From: Mustela lutreola
Taxonomy: Eukaryota; Chordata; Mammalia; Carnivora; Mustelidae
DNA: 64,000 bases
NCBI RefSeq assembly: GCF_030435805.1
Contig: NC_081293.1
Location: forward strand, 190,515,546-190,579,545
Direction of reading: 5' to 3'
Program-made: the position numbers and the translations under genes
Part shown: positions 34,641 through 47,575 of the stretch, in pieces
Layout of the letters: each line of letters starts with the position of its first letter
Numbering within the stretch: the stretch's first letter is position 1
The notes under the pieces: model-generated
Databases searched by the model: none
What the model was told of the DNA's origin: nothing
What the model saw: only the letters and a program-made list of their open reading frames with translations

Positions 34641-37295
34641 AAATGCATACTGTGTACCAGCACTTTATTAGCTATTGATGATTTAGTGGTAAGGAAGATG
34701 AGATGATAAAGTCTAACAGAGAAGATGGGTGTAAGAAAACCTGACATCATGAATGTCAGAATGGTGGAAGGAAAGGGAGATAGAAGCACATATAGCAGGG
34801 ACCCTAACATAAGGGTCAGAAGAAGACCTCCTTGAGGAAGTGATATTCGAGGTTTAAAGGATGAGTAGAAGTTAATCAAATAAAGAGATGGGGGAAAAGC
34901 CTCTGGGAAGTTGAATCAAGACTCAAAAGAGAAGAGCATGTATGAAAGAGAGTGAAGACAGACCAAGAAGAATCCTCCAGAGCAGACTGTTCAGGAATTA
35001 TCAAGTAGGCACTGCCTACAAAGAAAACCCAGGAGGCAACCAGAGAGCAGATCAAGGGAGGACATCCTTGGGGTCCATATTTTAGATGGAATAGGATTTA
35101 TTTTGTTTAAATGGTGATAGGAAAAAGTCAATAGATAGGGGAAGTGGAAAAATATAAAGAAGTAGAGATGCTCAATAGAGCCGTCCATGAGGAAGTCAGA
35201 GGAGAAGTGATCCATATCATAAGTGAGGGTAAATGCTGGAGACAATAGGGCCTCACTTCCAGAAAAGATCAAAAAGAATGAGGAAGAAAAGCACAAAATA
35301 TGTTTGCAGAGTGGGAGGTAGGAAAGTTGAAATTATCATTGATGGTTTCAACCTCCTAGTTGGACATCATTCACTGAAGATGAAGCACTGATGGCCAGAG
35401 GAGGAGGAGAATGCTTGAGGTGGCCATTATGAAACATTGTACAGAGAGTGACTTGGGAAATTCAGGATTGCCAGTATGTGTTGAAGACATAATTTAGAAA
35501 TGATCAGATGATCATTTTATTAAAAACTCTGGAATAATATGAATCTGATTCAGTAAAGGGGACAAAGCGTATTGGGTAGTGAGTGAATCAGAGACAGGAA
35601 GCAGGGAGAAACTAGGAGCAAGGCTGCCTGAGAAGACAGGCAAACAGAGGGACTTGTGCTTTGGATGGCCAAGAATTACAAGAAAAGGAAACATCTTGAA
35701 TTAAACTTGGCCTTAGTGTATCCCAAGTTGAGAATTTGATTCTTTTTGTTTATGTGTCAGGAAAAGCTATGGGCTTAGTCATAATCCAGCTTTTTTTTTT
35801 TTTTTAAATATTTTGCTTTGGTGGAGGAAGAAAAGCAGAGTATATCAGTGTCTTGGAAACAACCTTTCTCCCCTCCCCTGCAATCTCTACAGTTGCATGG
35901 ATTCACCCCCACTCTCATGGGATGGAATGCCGAATCTCTTCCCTCTTTGTAGAGTCTTTTCTTTCCGTGTCATTATTCTCTCTAAACTCACTGACCCTCT
36001 CTGATCCCCTTTCCCTTCCTAATAGATGACTTCATATCATACTGCCACTCCCCTATTTGTGACTTCATGGCTTCTCACTGTAGACCCATACTTTTGGGTG
36101 ACTTGGAATCCTTTCAATTCCATATTTTTAGATGTCTTGGTCAGTGCGTCCTGGATGGTCTACATCTCTCCACTCTATGCTAGGGCAAGAGAGGGACTGA
36201 GCATCATTCAGAGCTCTTCCCACTAGCACAGAGCTCTGCTGAAGTCCACAGCTACCACCCATAAATATATAACTCCCCTATTGTCATTGCCCAGACATTA
36301 TCTAAGATCTAGATCTTTGTCTCCAGCTGTGTGCTAGACATGATCACCTCCATGTCCTTCAAGGATCTTATGTATAACATGCCTGTCTTTCCTGCTCATG
36401 ATTGTGCTCTGACCCTTTACACATGAAAATATTGGTTTTCTGCATGTTTGTGAACCCTCATCTACGCAGATGTCCAAGTCAGAAACTTGGGCATTATTCC
36501 AGACACTTCTCTTTCTACTCACAGTCAATACGTGTAAACTCTACAGGTTCTGCTTCTTCACTATCTCCCAATTCAGAAATTTGATGAGGTTCTACCATAG
36601 AGTATGACACCTCCCTCTGATCCCAACAGGATAAAATCTAAATTCCTTCACCAAACAGTTCAGGTCCTTCACAATCTAAACCTTGCTCACCTATAAATAA
36701 TAATCTTTTATCACATCTTGCCTCCTCCCCTGCAGACAATTTACTTTCTACCCTCCAGTATTATTTATTTAGTTATATTTTCCAGAACATGCCACATTTT
36801 TGTCCTTTCTGACTGACTTAACTGTTCCCTCAGATTTACAATATTCTCTCCTAATTTGTCTGCCTATTTGGTGAAATGCCTTCTCGCTGTGACACCTGGA
36901 ATTTTTTTTTCCTCTGCTTTCCTTAAACTTACTTCTTATCTCAATTTTAACAATAGCCATAAGGTGTTATAACTGGCTGCTTGATGGCCAAGCATAGGTC
37001 ATAGTCTCTCAAGTGTCCCTAGCATATGCAATGTCTGCTAAGGAGCTGACAACTCAATACTTTTTGAAAGGGATGAACACTTGACAGGCACGTTGCTACA
37101 TTTCTCATCATACTGGCAGTTAAGGTATAAAGAGACTGGCGGTCAAAGCATGAGTTCTTAGTGTCTTTTTTTTTTTTTTTAAACTGAATGTTTTCTATTT
37201 GGATTCTATCCAAGAACAAGAAAGGTCAAGAGAATTGTGAATTCAGTACAGAAATCATGAAGATGTTTCCCTGGGGGACAGAGGAACAGAGTGCC
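34641..37295. other. Intergenic DNA with unassigned old repeats
   Basis: 34700-35330 and 36000-36960 have the look of ancient mammalian interspersed repeats (the second reads like an antisense copy with 'cacctccctctgatcccaac' and 'taaaatctaaattccttcac'). Families could not be assigned. No protease-type exon was found. Confidence 0.35.
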
Positions 37296-40200
37296 TCAGT
37301 GGGTATTAATAGTTTTCATGATCCATCTTGCATAGTGATGGACTTCTGTGAAGAATGCTTCACTTCCCAGGGTGACACTTCCTTTGTCCCAGCACAAGAT
37401 TCCATGCAGCCTCCCATTGCAGATGGCTGGAGCAGCTGAGACTTCCTGCCAGAGAGAGGGAACAGGAGGTCAATGTTGCTTTGTCCTCATGGAAAAAGAA
37501 TAAATTCAAAGACATGGCATATTATAGACTCAGAGGCATCTAAAGGACTAGACTCATTTTTCTTGAAAGGTAACAACCCTTTCTTCACATCCACCTAGAT
37601 CTAACTTTTCTTGGTTCAAGCTTGAGCCCAACCTGAGTTCAGGCAGGAGGAGAAATGACAAATAGTTCTACCGAGAACTATAAAATGAGGGAAGAGGAAT
37701 TAATGACCAACCCAAAGACCTGGGGGGAGAAGAAAGCGACTCCAGGTCTTTTGGATGAGCATCATTTGATTTTCTACAATCACCCCTCCTCTTCATGGAC
37801 CCCCTGCAATCTTTCTATCTGAAGAAAGGAAAAATACCTTGACTTTAGATATGATGTTCAAAGGTTTTCCCACACACATGATGTGTACTGCCATTCTATT
37901 TCCTACCATATTGTTGCAGTAATTGAAGGGATGAGAAGGCTGGTTTATCCACGTCAGGATGTCAGGGTCACTAACTATGGGGAAAAAAAGACAAATGAAG
38001 TCCACAGTTACTGTGCTTGTCACACATACTCTTGTGATGACTCCCTACTTTGTGAACACATTCCATCCTTCTGGGGGTTTCTCATTCAGTAACTATGTCA
38101 GAGCTGCAGATTCAGATCACGACGTTTTTCCTTACATCAGACAACAGATCTGTCATTCTCCGTCTCCTTGGCCTAATTCAGAAACCTTTGAAAACCCACC
38201 AGAGATTATAAATGACCATGAAAACAGACACAAACCCATTATCCCTAAGAAATCTTTATATTTGGCATCTACGTCAACTTCTTTATATTTAATCATTTAA
38301 TTTTTACATTTACATTTAACCATAAAGGGAGAAACTATTTGTAATGTGTCTAAAGCTGCTTTTTTAATGAAATAGATCATTTATAAATGGATTATTTATA
38401 GGTGTGTGTATAAGGATACGAATATATTTCCCCCAAAGAAGTCAGAGTGTTCATCTCCCTCATTGTAATTGTTACTCTACTGTTAACCTCAGAATGCAAG
38501 ATTTCTAACCAATATAATTCTAATCTCTGGTGGGAGAGACAAGGAGGAAGGCAACAAAAGACAGATTAGAGATTGCACAAACTAACCCTAGTGTGGCTTA
38601 CAGAGCAGGATTTTTCTGATAGTGTATCAACCTGATGTCCTAAAACAGAAAGTGTCAAGTCAAAAAAGAGAGGGGAATTATGTTCAGTTTTAGGTTTTTA
38701 ACCTTGAATTGAAATGTGTAGCATAAACAAGGCGAAAGTAACCAAGCACTTGAAATAATGAATTCCTAATAAACATCCAAACTCTTACACCAAAGAGCTT
38801 ACAGAATTAGTTTGTCACTATGATTCTGACATGCAGAACCCATCTGATAAAACCTTTGTATGATTTTATTTTGTTTTCAAACAGTATGTAACAAATTACT
38901 TTTGTAATTACTTTGAATAAGACTTGAAACTCAAGGATAAAAATCATAAACTTCAATTTTTTCAGATAATATATTCATGGGGGGCCTAGATGGCTCAGTG
39001 GGTTAAACTTCTGCCTTCTGCTTAGGTCATGATCTCAGGGTCCTGGGATTGAGCCCCGTATTGGGCTCTCTGCTCAGCAGGGAGCCTGCTTCCCCCTCTC
39101 TCTCTGCCTGCCTTTCTGCCTACTTGTGATCTCTGTCTGTCAAATAAATAAATAAATTCTTTAAAAAAAAAAAAAAGAAAATATATTCACTTAGATTCCC
39201 AGAAATTTTCTTCTGAATTAAAAATGAAGCTGCCAAATACTGAGAATATAAAATTCCCACTTTTTATTTGTTTTTATGGGACAGATGGATTGTTCTGGGG
39301 CCATCAGTGCTGGGTGTAAACCTGATTAATGTCATGACAACTGCATCAGTGAACACAGCTTCAACAAGACAATCAATGTCACCTTTGTAAAATCAGCCAG
39401 TCTGGGGGTACCTGGGTGGCTCCGTGGGTTAAGCCTTTGCCTTTCTCTCAGGGCATGATCCCAGTGTCCTGGGATGGAGCCCTACATTGTGCTCTCTACT
39501 CAGCGGGGAGCCTGCTTCCCTCTTCCCCTCTGCCTGCCTCTCTGCCTACTTGTGATCTCTCTCTCTCTGTGTCAAATAAATAAATAAAAATCTGTAATAC
39601 AAAAATAAAAAAATAAAAAAAAATCATCCAATCTGACCTCCTCCAATATATATGCCGGAAAGTGCCAAACAATGAACAACCGCCACGCCCCTACAGATGT
39701 AAACTCCTTCAGGCCTCTGAAAGTCCTCCAATCTCTGTACCAAAAGCTTTCCCCAAACCCCATTTGGCCCAGTACTCTGCTCTGCTCAGTAAGACTGGTG
39801 TCTGCTCAGCTTTGTTCCTCCTTACTATAATCATTAATAAATTTAGCTTTATCATTTCATTTCAGGTATTGAGTGGTGGTCCCATTATCCTTTAACAATC
39901 CCTAAAGAGGGTATGACAGGTTTTTAGCAGCCCCATGTAGTAAAGACCCACCAATAACCAACAAATGCGTATGAAAGCAACTTTCTTCATAAAGTGCCCT
40001 TGGTAAAACATGCTCCTGCAGAGACTGGATTTTCTCTGCCCATGCCAAGAGAGCTCAGAGGCTGGAAGCATGCATGCCGGCAACAGGGTCTGTGGCAATT
40101 TTTCTCAGAGGTAGGTCAAGGCCAGAGACACACCAACAGTATGTCATAATCAAAATCAATGCCCCTGTGCAGGCCCTGGTGTCCACCTGTGAGGGGGAGA

Positions 40201-43200
40201 TTTGGGGGAAAGCAGTAGGTATAAGAGTTGCACTCTGTGGGTGGGAAGAGCTCCCTCAGCTACCCTCATCTCCCAGGGTCTGCTTAAGCGAATCATCATC
40301 AACATAGACTGGGTTGTCTGTGGCAGGGGATGGGAAGTGTCCTCTATCACCTCACTGTAAGTTCTGTTTTTGGTTTTCTCAGTGCTGTTGGATAAATTGC
40401 GTGGTGGACTTTCAGCAGCTGTCAATGAGACAGTAAGCCAGCTTCCCACAGGACACTTTGATACTGTTCTTAGGTGAGGACTTCTAGTTCCTCCACTGTT
40501 ACCTGAATTCAGTTCCCTGGACTCTGGTCTTCAATATTCTAGAGATAGGGCAGTTACTGCGTGGTCCACTCATTAGTGTCAGATTGGCTGCTCTGTATCA
40601 GTCTCTGAATGATATTTCTTGGCTTACAACCTCGGTAGGATAAGGTCCTGGCAATAATTACTGTAGGGTCAAAAACATTACCTCATGGCAAGCATTCCCT
40701 TCAACTATATCCCTCCACATTTTTTTCCCAGCTCCAAAACCTCCTCAGGATGAAGAACACAGACTTAAACACTTACGGTTTTTGTATTCATTCCAAGTCC
40801 AGGTTGGGATAAAGCAGGAATCATTCAATGTTAAGGGCTCCATAGATATGGCTATGGTCCCCACGTGGGAGTTGAGTACAGCAGGCTTGGACAGTTTTAT
40901 CAGCATCAGGTCATTCTCCAGAGATCGTGCCTTGAACTCAGGGGCAGGGATAATCAATGAGTAATTCCGTATCTGCTCTTTCTTATTTCTGATGCTGGGT
41001 TGATAAACTCCCAGTCGGATTTTAATGCTTTGGAAGAAAGAGGGCAGGGTGTTGGGAAAGAGAATGTCACAGAATTGTCAGAATGGCAACAAATGTCAGA
41101 AGTGACCTCCCCAGTCATCTTCATTTTCTCTCTCGTTCCTGAGAACTGAAGTGACTTGCTTTGGTTTGTCAAATTGTACTAGTTTACGGGGTTGTTGTAT
41201 TAGGGTCTAGAGCCAGTGTATATATAAAATCTGGCATGTATCAGTCACCTAGAGCACACTTGGTACAGTCTAGTTTTATTATTGGTACTAAGATTTGGAA
41301 AATCTGAGTGGGTAAGTAATAGAGATGTGCCTTTACCATGTTGTCTCAAGCAAGTGTATAATACCCTTCATTTCTAGATATTCTTAGGTCCTCTCAAGCC
41401 CATGTCACTGTATTTGCAATGTGCTGCCTTCTTTATCATCGATCCTCAAGGCTCTTAGTCTATCAGGATTCCCATTATGATTTTCCATTGTATTTCCTGG
41501 ACACATTCAAACACACCCACTTTATCACCAGGAATCCAATTGTGCCACAGATACAAGCACCATTTCCTACCAAAAACAGTTCATGCACTAGATATGGCTA
41601 AGGAAAGAATATTGAATTTTCCAACTCCCATTCTTGGAGGGGACGAACTATCTTTCCTTTGTATGTCTTATCATGTGCGGAGCAGGGGGTCCATCTGTGT
41701 TTGAATAAATGGTCTTGAATGATCAGGTGGCTGAGAACTGAGTTTTAAATGAGCCTTGTAGACTCTTGAAACTCTAAATAGGTCCCAGGTACACAGCACA
41801 TTCTCATGCAGTCACAGCAGGGATGCAGATTTACAAGGGGGAGCAGGATTTTGTGCATTGTTTCCTTGTCCTTCTCCTGTTGCCTGTGTCCTGTGGCTTC
41901 TGCCTGACTCTTCCCTCACTCTGTAGGCATTCCCCTACTCACTACAGGCCACACTGGTCTTAAAGTTGGCCAAATACCTTCATTACTTCAGGGACTGTAC
42001 GTACAGAGAGAGTCAATTATCATATGGTTTCACTTATTTGTGGAGCATAACAAATAGCATGGAGGACATGGGAGTTAGAGAGGAGAAGGGAGTTGAGGGA
42101 AATTGGAAGGGGAGGTAAACCATGAGACACTATGGACTCTGAAAAACAATCTGAGGGGTTTGTTCTACCTGGAATGTTCTCCTAGGCTTTATGCATTCAG
42201 CTGCCTCCTCCTCTTCCTGTTGGTCTCCTCTCTTCAATGCGGCCTGAAATGACCACCTTAACCAGAGCAGATCTCTGGTTTCATTCCTGTATGTTACAGC
42301 TTGCCATTCTTTGGTGTTTTATTTTGGGGTGTTTATTTGTTTTGGCTTACGTCCTCTACCAGAATATAAGCTTCAGGAGAGAAAATTTATTTCCATCTTG
42401 TTTCTTTGCTCTTTTCTCAGTGCATTAAACAGTTCCTAGACATAGTAAATGCCTAATAATATGTTGAATGAATGGATATTATTTATTCTCCATGAGAGAG
42501 TCTCCTGATACCTTCCTATTGATCTCCTCCTAAACCACCCAAATGGGTGTTATTTTTCCTACTGGGAAGGAGATCCTCTCTCTTCTCTGCTTTTCCCGTT
42601 CCCTTAGAATGTCATTAAGGGTGGTTGGGATGCCCCCCCAGACATGCTTTTGTTTAAACAGATCCCTCTCAGCTCCCAGGAACAAAGGGATACTTACGGT
42701 AAAGGGCAGTGGGCAGCTGTCAGTACCCACTCAGGGTGAATGAGAGACCCCACACAGGGTTCTGATCTGGACTGCAGATAGACCATGTATGGAATAGTAA
42801 AATCTTCTGGTAAGTTCGGGTCATCATCTTTAGAATCTGTGGCCAGAATAACTCCTAAAGAATTAATAGAGTCACAGGTAGAAAGAGAGTCAAACAGAAT
42901 GAGAGGCAAGAGTTGGCTAGGGTAGTTGTTCTCTGACCTAAGGCTTTTAAAGATAATACCAGGCTGAGTGAAATAAGTCAAGCAGAGAGAGTCAATTATC
43001 ATATGGTTTCACTTATTTGTGGAGCATAACAAATAGCATGGAGGACATGGGAGTTAGAGAGGAGAAGGGAGTTGAGGGAAATTGGAAGGGGAGATGAACC
43101 ATGAGAGACTATGGACTCTGAAAAACAATCTGAGGGGTTTGAAGTGGCGGGAGGGTGGGAGGTTGGGGGAACCAGGTGGTGGGTATTAGAGAGGGCACGG

Positions 43201-44006
43201 ATTGCATGGAGCGCTGGGTGTGGTGCAAAAATAATGAATACTGTTATGCTGAAAATAAATAAAAGAAAAAAAAGATAATACCAGGGACTACAAATTATTT
43301 TAAACATCATTTTAAAAATCAGAAGGAATCATACATGTCACCAAAACTATATGCATTACGGACCTTGACACATGTCTTTGTTCGAGATGGAAATATATTA
43401 AAATTTTGTGAGACTAACTCATGCGCTGATCAGAAACCCTGATTGGCAGTGTGGTATATTACAAAAAGGGGCGGGGGGGATGCATTAGTCCTTTCAAACC
43501 AATATTTTTTTTTCAAAACATTATTTTTAACTAACTTTTGCCAAATAAACAAGAAAGTCATAATTACATACCACCTGACTTTGGCAGTGAGAGGGATGGA
43601 AAGGCTCGGGGCAGGGATATAGTGTACCCGACCCGCCTGCCTTCCCTGCACACTCCTCTGGGTCCACCTGCCCAGAGGGCGATGTGGCTGGCCAGAAACA
43701 GTGGCAGTCCAAAAAATCCCCCACTTGAGTCTCAGGAGAGAGTGGGACAATATAGTGACTTATCCCACCATGACCACAGGGCTCGGAGGGACTGTAAGAG
43801 CCCCCCGATGGGATAAGTCAGCAGAGGGAGTGGTTCCTTTTGTTTCCTTCCACAGTTAATTGAAAGAAATGCCCACCTTTTCCTGTCTACTCAGTTGTGG
43901 CTACCTACTTCCCCTTCTGACCCACCCCACCTATCCCTCTCCAGGAAGCCAAGGCCAGCTGCTCACCAGCTGTGCTTAGAAGAGTGAAGATGAGACAGGG
44001 CTTCAT
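37296..44006 (-). CDS. PRSS59: PRSS59/TRYX5-like trypsin-fold gene (5 exons)
   Basis: Secreted S1-fold protein, probably inactive. Coding exons 44006-43967, 42854-42698, 41027-40777, 37974-37838, 37445-37296; GT..AG with matching phases, 244 aa. A 13-residue hydrophobic start ([13 protein letters not shown]) is followed by an acidic pro-like stretch, but there is no IVGG and no activation site ([18 protein letters not shown]). His57 (TAAHC) and Asp102 (ENDLMLIKL) remain. The active-site segment reads EVSAAP: the serine position is kept, but Gly193 is Glu, Asp194 is Val and Gly196/Gly197 are Ala. Asp189 is lost. Both partners of the Cys191-Cys220 disulfide are replaced (KVKEVS; DKGSVT). The name rests on remembered similarity to rodent Prss59/Tryx5 and on position. 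Human PRSS59 is listed as a pseudogene; no break was seen here. Exon 4 uses an unusual GTATTT donor. Confidence 0.82.
38980..39179 (+). mobile_element. CAN-SINE
   Basis: Sense copy with A-tail; target-site duplication AATATATTCA at 38968-38977 and 39180-39189. In intron 3 of the PRSS59-like gene. Confidence 0.9.
39404..39622 (+). mobile_element. CAN-SINE
   Basis: Second sense copy 230 bp on from the previous one, from 'gggggtacctgggtggctcc' to an A/T-rich tail. Same intron. Confidence 0.9.
41998..42162 (+). mobile_element. L1 3' UTR fragment without poly(A)
   Basis: About 160 bp nearly identical (three differences noticed) to the L1 fragment at 42990-43145, but cut at both ends: it stops at 'tctgaggggtttg' with no tail. 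In intron 2 of the PRSS59-like gene. Confidence 0.75.
42964..43270 (+). mobile_element. 5'-truncated L1 insertion with 15-bp target repeat
   Basis: Short L1 3' end in sense orientation ending in 'aaaataaataaaagaaaaaa'. Perfect target-site duplication AAAGATAATACCAGG at 42949-42963 and 43271-43285. In intron 1 of the PRSS59-like gene. Confidence 0.93.
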
Positions 44007-44639
44007 GGCAGGCACGAATCTTGCCAGAAGTGGGCTAGTTGGATCACGCTGCAAACCGTCCCAGTCTTTAGTCCAAGTGTCTTTGGCCACGACAGCTGGA
44101 CGGAAACCTTAACTGGGGCTTAGAGGAAGAAGCAAGGATCTCATAGCAGTCTTGAGACTAGCGCTGCTCAAAACCCAATTATATGATGCCCAGCTTGGCA
44201 CTGTCTCTGATGCAGGGTGGAAGAGGAAGGAGCAAACCAATTCAAGCACCTGATGTCTCCTCTCTGATTGCAAATCTCTCAGGAGTTTGATGTATCTGCT
44301 GACACTTTCCTTCCCTCTCTGTGACATGGCCTTTCTTTGTTGTCCCATACTCCCTTTGTGACGGTGTCCCTCCCGGCCACACTCATTTGCCATCTCCCTT
44401 CTTCTAAAGGGTCTCTCTGCCATTTGTAGAGACTCACCAAACATTTAGATAATTTATTTAGAAATAAATTTAACCAACCATCTCTTACTCCCCATGTTCA
44501 TGAAGAGGAAGCTGTGGTCCTCATGTAAGTTATTGGCAAAATCAGGACTCAGACTGAATCTCTGGATTTCCTCTGACATGTTAAACTTCATCTGAGCCCT
44601 GTGCTCCCAGAAACAGTGACTGTTAAGAATCCTCAGAAA

Positions 44640-45130
44640 TTTGGGTTCGGAGAAATGGCTTACCACAAAGAACTACCCTTCTGCACAGGAGTTACTAGAG
44701 ACTTTGCCACTCTTTCTTGTGGCTCCCATAAAACTCGGGATGACTCTTGTTTACCTGTGACAAAACCAAACACAGAACTTTCCCCTTTCACTTGCACCTG
44801 CTAAGGTGGCCAGAACTGACCCTCCCATCTCCCTGTTCTTTGTCTCATGAGTGATTAGCTAAGCTTAGAATTCCTTTTTCCCCTGAAATTGGTTAAACAC
44901 AGAAAAAACACTTTTTGTTCAGCTGACTGAGAAGTCCCCTGACTGAAACCAGTTGTTTTTGTCAACTACAAAACTCCCCACTATAAACATGTTTATTTCT
45001 CCCTCTAGAAGTCTTAAGGCAAAACCATCCTGCTGAGACACTCTGATCTTTGGATCTGGGGTGTTCTTACTGCAATAGTCTGAATAAAATCATTCTTCTT
45101 TCTTGTTCAGTTTTTATCTTTGACATTTAT
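44640..45130 (+). mobile_element. LTR-like element, probably solo ERV LTR fossil
   Basis: A TATA-like 'ctataaacatg', then 'ctctgatctttggatctggg' and a poly(A) signal in 'gtctgaataaaatcattctt' form the typical U3-R-U5 end of a class I type LTR. Family and exact ends not determined. Present in both copies of the duplicated block (about 61400-61900 in the right copy), so it predates the duplication. Confidence 0.4.
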
Positions 45131-45234
45131 TACTCTCCAATGTGCTACACTCCGGTTTTAAGTTAGCCTTATATGGGAACTTAACTACCTTCCACCCCTG
45201 CAGAGATATGAGACAAATAGTGGGTTCCATCAGA

Positions 45235-45485
45235 GACAGTTTTCTGTCTCTGATGCGTCCTTCCTTCTCTGGCTTTGGTATCAGACTCATGTTGGCTTCT
45301 TAAAATGAGTTTGGAAGTGTTCCCTCCTCTTCAACTTTTTGGAAGAGTCTGAGAAGGATGGGTGTTAATTTCTCTTTAAATGTTCACTGGAATTTGCCAG
45401 TGAGGGTTTTCTCTGTTGGGAGATTTTTGATTACTGAGTCAATCCCTACTCCTCACTGATCTGTTCAGATTTTCTAATTATAAAG
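45235..45485 (-). mobile_element. L1 ORF2 fragment, antisense
   Basis: 'ggaagtgttccctcctcttc' and 'tttttgattactgagtcaat' are the familiar antisense L1 reverse-transcriptase region. Counterpart at 62030-62275. Confidence 0.75.
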
Positions 45486-46434
45486 TATTTACAACAGTGA
45501 GTTCTAATGGGAAATAAGAAATGCTATGTAATGCTTATTAAATGAAATGACTATGACTTTAGTATCTCCACATTTTCCAGGCTTCTGGGGATGCCTTTCT
45601 TTCCCAATGTCCAAATATTTCTGTGAAGTCCTATATAGTGGTGAAGAGCATGGACTCTGGGGTCTAGCTTCTAGGATTTGATTCCTGGCAGCAAGACTCA
45701 TGGCTGTCTTACTTTGAAGAAAACTGTTGACCTCCTAAGCTTCATGTAAGGAGGAATATTCATGCCTATTTCTTGGATAGTTGTGAGGTTTGAATATTAC
45801 TTGAAAGTATGTAGACATATTGAAAAAACTTAATAAGTACTGGTCGTGATGATATTGATGATTGTATTTTTCACCTCTGCCACAAGGAGGAATGAATCCT
45901 GAATACTAAGAAGGACTAAACATTCAGTATGTCTCTGGTTCACAGAATTGGGATTTTGACTCAGCCCTATCCTGGGCATGCTGCTCCTAAAGTCAGAGAT
46001 TTGAGGCTGTTGAGCACCATGAGGGCATCTGGAGCACAGGTGTCCACAGTCTACTATAGCTCTCTCCCCCAAAATAAATTACTTTGCCCTCTCATTGTAA
46101 CTGTGTTTGGCTCGTGACACACGGTGACGAATGTGAGACTCTGAACAGATGTGGGAGGATGAGGGTGGAGCCGGTCCATAATCCCAGCCTGTCCTGCACT
46201 GCACTCATTCTCAACTGGCTTCCTTCTCAGACATGAATGTGGGTGATGGGACTTTTGTAAGGTGGTAAGGGCTACGACTAAGTTTTGTGAAGTAAACAGC
46301 CTGGGAATTTCACTGAAAACAAACAATATATCTGTTCTGTAAAATCTATTATATGTTTATTGATAAAAATATAGGGGAAAAAACAGCAGAAATATGAAAC
46401 AACAATAAAAACTCACTAATTATAACTCCACTTA

Positions 46435-47150
46435 GCGTTGTCCACTGTTAGCACGGCCAGCATTGCAATACTTTTGGCTCGACCCATTCTCTATAATTTT
46501 CACTCAACAAAAAATTGTTAATATTTTTTGACTTTTTAAAAAAAGAGCAAGCAGTTTAAGGTTATCAGCACTATTGAGAGGAGGGTACAGAGATTTCCCA
46601 TATACCCTGTAGCCTTCCCCATTTACCAACATCCCCACCAGAGTGGTACTCTTGTTACAAAGGATGAGGCTACACTGACACATTATTACCCATCAAAGTC
46701 CATAGTTTAGTATGGCTTGTGTCATTAGAGTAGCATATAGAGTATTTTCACTCCCCTAAAAGTCCTCTAGGCTCTGCCTGTTTATGCTTTGCCTGACTTC
46801 TGACCCTTGGAAACTGCTATTCTTTTTATTGACATCATGATTGTGCCTTTCCCAAAATGTCTTATTGTTAGAATCATACAATATGTAACTCTTTCAGTTT
46901 GCTTCTGTCCCTTAGTGATATGTACTTAAGTTTCCTCCATGTCTTTTTGTTGCTTCATAGCTCATTTCTTTTTAGCATTGAATCATATTCCATTGGCTGG
47001 ATGTCCCAGAGTTTATTTATCAATTCACCTACAGAAGAGCATCTTGGTTGCTTCCAAGTTTTGCCAATTACAAATAAATTTTCTATAAACATCCATATGT
47101 AGCTTTGTGTGTAGAGACAAGATTTTATCTCGATTGTTGGATCATATGAT
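46435..47150 (-). mobile_element. L1 3' UTR remnant, antisense
   Basis: 'atattccattggctggatgt' and 'cttggttgcttccaagtttt' are diverged L1 3' sequence read backwards. The duplicated copy starts near 63450. Confidence 0.65.
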
Positions 47151-47373
47151 AAGACTATGGTTAGGCAGAGTCCATAGCTGAGATGGGGTACAGATAAATG
47201 ATGATTAGACTGAGCTACTCAGAATACATGACTATCTCCAAGATTAAGTAAAGACTTGTATTTCTCTCCGTTAAATGAGACAGAACTTCTTAAGTGACCT
47301 TTAAAAGTACAACTAGAATAATACCAAGATAGTAAGAAAATACCTTTATTTTTTAAAGGCCTTTGAAAAGTTG

Positions 47374-47575
47374 GGGCTCCTGATGGCTCTGTTGGTAAAG
47401 CATCGGCCTTCAGCTCAGGTCATGATCCCAGGAACATGGGACTGAACCCCAGGTCAGGCTCTTTGCTCAGTGGGGAGTTGCTTCTCCCTCTCCCTCTGCC
47501 TGCTTGTGCTCTCTCTGTCAAATACATAAACAAATACATACATATATACATAAATGAAATCTTTAAAAGTATAAC
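47374..47575 (+). mobile_element. CAN-SINE, older copy
   Basis: Sense: 'ggggctcctgatggctctg' to an 'aaatacataaacaaatacat' tail. Confidence 0.85.

Larger units (their letters stand above)
44283..46983 (+). repeat. Segmental duplication, left copy
   Basis: Same order of sequence as 58680-58797 plus 61179-64000, in direct orientation, by eye roughly 90% identical over long stretches. The unit includes an LTR-like element (about 44640-45130), an antisense L1 ORF2 piece (45235-45485) and an antisense L1 3' UTR (from 46435), with other DNA between. Begins 280 bp upstream of the PRSS59-like start codon. Confidence 0.88.

Noticed and set aside
31000-37295. Extra trypsin-like exons between PRSS58 and the PRSS59-like gene
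   Set aside because: Searched for TAAHC, DLMLIKL and SAAPA/GDSGGP-type segments on both strands; none found, only repeats.
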